Origin: Streptomyces tendae
GTDB taxonomy: Bacteria; Actinomycetota; Actinomycetes; Streptomycetales; Streptomycetaceae
NCBI RefSeq assembly: GCF_014650435.1
Contig: NZ_BMUY01000003.1
Span: 248,001-312,000, forward strand
Length of the DNA stretch: 64,000 nt
Direction of reading: 5' to 3'
Shown piece after piece: positions 62,531 through 64,000 of this stretch. The position numbers and the translations under genes were made by a program. Below the pieces are notes generated by a model. It did not search any database, was not told where the DNA came from, and worked only from the letters and a program-made list of their open reading frames with translations. How positions within the stretch are numbered: the first letter of the stretch is position 1; each line of letters opens with the position of its first letter.

Positions 62531-63730
62531 ATGCCCCGTACCGCGGCAACCCTGACCGCTTCCCCCGTGCCGCGCGGCGCGGGCCACGGCCGGCGGCGGG
62601 CCACCGCCGGCGTCGTCCTGCGCTCCGTGCTGGAGCACGGGCCGGTGGCGCGCAGCACCATCGCCCGGCTGACCGGGCTGTCCCCGGCGTCCGTGACGGA
62701 CTACTGCGCGCACTTCACCCGGCTCGGACTGGTCCGCGAGGCCGAGCCGCCGCGGCGCGCGAAGGGGGCGGGCCGCCCGCACGTGCCGCTGGACCTCGAC
62801 GACTCGCGGTTCGTGGTCGGCGGGGTGCACGTGGCCGTCCCGTACACCACGGTCGCGCTGCTCGATCTGCGCGGCCGGGTGGTGCGGCAGCGGGAACTGA
62901 AGCACGGGCGGACCGACCCGCCGTGGGTGCTGGACCGCGCGGCGCGGGCGCTGGCGGCGATGCTGGCCGAGGTCCGGGACGTCCGCCCGCTCGGGGTGGG
63001 GGTGGCGGCCGGCGGCTGGGTCGACCGGGACTCCGGCGTGGTCGTCGAGCACGGGCTGCTGGGCTGGCGCGACGTGCCGGTGCGGGAGATGCTCGGCGCC
63101 CGCACCGGGCTGCCGGTCCATGTCGACGGCCACGCACGGGCGTTGGTCAACGGCGAGCGGCTCTTCGGGCGGGCCCGGGGCAGCGGGAGCGTGCTGCACC
63201 TCTTCGTCGGCAACGTGGTGGACGCGGCGTTCGCCACCCACGACGAGGTGCACCACGGGCCGCGTTCGCAGGCGGGCACGATCGCGCACCTGCCGGTGCC
63301 GGGCGGCGACGAGCCGTGCCCGTGCGGCGGTACCGGCTGCCTCCAGGCGGAGTTGGGCGAGCGGACCCTGTGCCGCCGGGCCCGCGCGGCCGGGATCAGC
63401 GACGGGGTCAATCCGCGACACGTGCTCGCCGCGGCGAACGCGGGCGACCCGGTGGCGGCCGCGCTGCTGCTGGAGAGGTCGCGGGCGACCGGCCGGGCGG
63501 TGGGGCTGCTGACGGACGTCCTCAACCCGGAGACGGTGGTGGTGACCGAGATCGGCGCCATGCACCGGGAGGACTGCCTGGCCGCGCTGCGGGAGGCGGT
63601 CGGCACGGAACGCGCGGCGGACGTCTTCGCCACGAGTTTTCCCGATTCCGTGCTGGCCGTCGCCGGCGGCTCGGTCGTTCTGGACGTGCTCTACCGGGAT
63701 CCGCTGGGCGCTTCGGCCGAGGCCAATTAA
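62531..63730 (+). CDS. ROK-family transcriptional regulator
   Basis: 399 residues after GGAGGAG. An N-terminal winged-helix DNA-binding part (about 20-80: ATAGVVLRSVLEHGPVARSTIARLTGLSPASVTDYCAHFTRLGLV) is followed by a ROK sugar-kinase-like domain with HVDGHARALVNGERLFG and the zinc motif CPCGGTGCLQAELG. The ROK part has several deviations (GVAAGGWVD instead of GxPGx(V/I)D), suggesting it senses a sugar but may not phosphorylate it. Likely controls a transport operon, possibly the gene starting at 63979. Confidence 0.9.
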   Translation: MPRTAATLTASPVPRGAGHGRRRATAGVVLRSVLEHGPVARSTIARLTGLSPASVTDYCAHFTRLGLVREAEPPRRAKGAGRPHVPLDLDDSRFVVGGVHVAVPYTTVALLDLRGRVVRQRELKHGRTDPPWVLDRAARALAAMLAEVRDVRPLGVGVAAGGWVDRDSGVVVEHGLLGWRDVPVREMLGARTGLPVHVDGHARALVNGERLFGRARGSGSVLHLFVGNVVDAAFATHDEVHHGPRSQAGTIAHLPVPGGDEPCPCGGTGCLQAELGERTLCRRARAAGISDGVNPRHVLAAANAGDPVAAALLLERSRATGRAVGLLTDVLNPETVVVTEIGAMHREDCLAALREAVGTERAADVFATSFPDSVLAVAGGSVVLDVLYRDPLGASAEAN

Positions 63731-63784
63731 TTCAGAAACGCGGAATGTTGACACGGATCACCGAGGACCGGAAGCATTCACCCC

Positions 63785-63811
63785 ATGAGCTGTCGCACCC
63801 TCTGTTGCTGA
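63785..63811 (+). CDS. possible 8-residue cysteine-rich mini-ORF
   Basis: ATG-AGC-TGT-CGC-ACC-CTC-TGT-TGC-TGA encodes MSCRTLCC. It lies 55 bases after the ROK gene and 167 bases before the next gene. It resembles Cys-containing leader peptides but has no ribosome site that I can place, so it may be chance. Confidence 0.25.
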   Translation: MSCRTLCC

Positions 63812-63978
63812 CGCCCCGGCGCGCCCGGTGCGCGTATCCCGCTGCGTGAATTCCCTTTTCCGTCGCCGGAATTCCGCATGCCTCACTGCCCGGCACCACC
63901 TTGCTGTGCCGATTTCCGTCTTCCCGGCTGCCGTCGTGCCCCGCCGTGCCCCGTCCGTATGAATCAGGGAGTCCTCCC

Positions 63979-64000
63979 ATGCCCCCTCCACCTGCCACAG
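63979..64000 (+). CDS. start of the next gene (truncated by window end)
   Basis: ATG at 63979 with GGGAG eight bases before; only MPPPPAT is readable. Upstream, GAATTCC (63849-63855) is mirrored by GGAATTC (63869-63875), a possible operator. No product can be named. Confidence 0.5.

Overview
The window is very GC-rich chromosomal DNA with GTG starts, a single Gly(UCC) and Pro(UGG) tRNA, Obg/RNase E/MreBCD/ClpP1P2 gene order, a Nur-type nickel box before a Fe-superoxide dismutase and actinobacterial-type leader peptides. All of this points to a Streptomyces chromosome. From memory the gene order follows the S. coelicolor core region around SCO2582-SCO2633; that is recall, not a search.

Layout. 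1-5470 (minus strand after a partial first gene): two membrane proteins of the SCO2583/SCO2584 type, proA, a short unknown gene and proB. 5644-16380: a cell-wall polymer block with a membrane glycerophosphotransferase-like protein, two glycosyltransferase-2/CDP-glycerol glycerophosphotransferase fusions (743 and 1187 aa) and a convergent GT4 glycosyltransferase. 16594-25083: obg, rpmA, rplU, a glycerol-1-phosphate-dehydrogenase-like gene, the giant RNase E and a radical-SAM-associated protein. 25132-29460: an accessory pocket with an internally repetitive membrane protein, a TIR-domain remnant, an MFS exporter and an S1-domain gene. The S1 gene is bracketed by two copies of the 3' end of the neighbouring radical SAM gene. 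29468-38792: the radical SAM gene, the cell-shape operon mreB-mreC-mreD-pbp2-rodA, and ndk. 38963-49520: DUF4233, folC, valS (frameshifted in this sequence), a proline-rich membrane protein, clpX, clpP2, clpP1 and tig. 49715-50273: two tRNAs and a small membrane protein. 50951-57231: acyltransferase, HD-domain and PP2C phosphatase genes, an Eis-like acetyltransferase, an Fpg/Nei glycosylase, a 54-bp minisatellite and rpiB. 57439-64000: two amino-acid permeases, bioY, sodF with its nickel-responsive operator, a leader peptide before a ROK repressor, and the first codons of another gene.

How the genes fit together. The SCO2584-type protein, the teichoic-acid-like glycosyltransferases and the MreBCD-PBP2-RodA genes are, from published Streptomyces work, parts or partners of the spore-wall synthesis machinery, so roughly a third of the window concerns envelope building during sporulation. 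The clpX-clpP2-clpP1-tig group is the core protein folding and turnover block, with a ClgR-type motif before clpP1. Most convergent gene ends carry long perfect hairpins.

The least ordinary parts are the repeat-bracketed S1 cassette, the TIR remnant beside it, the membrane protein made of near-identical segments, the 54-bp minisatellite, the broken valS frame, and a short intergenic repeat present twice.
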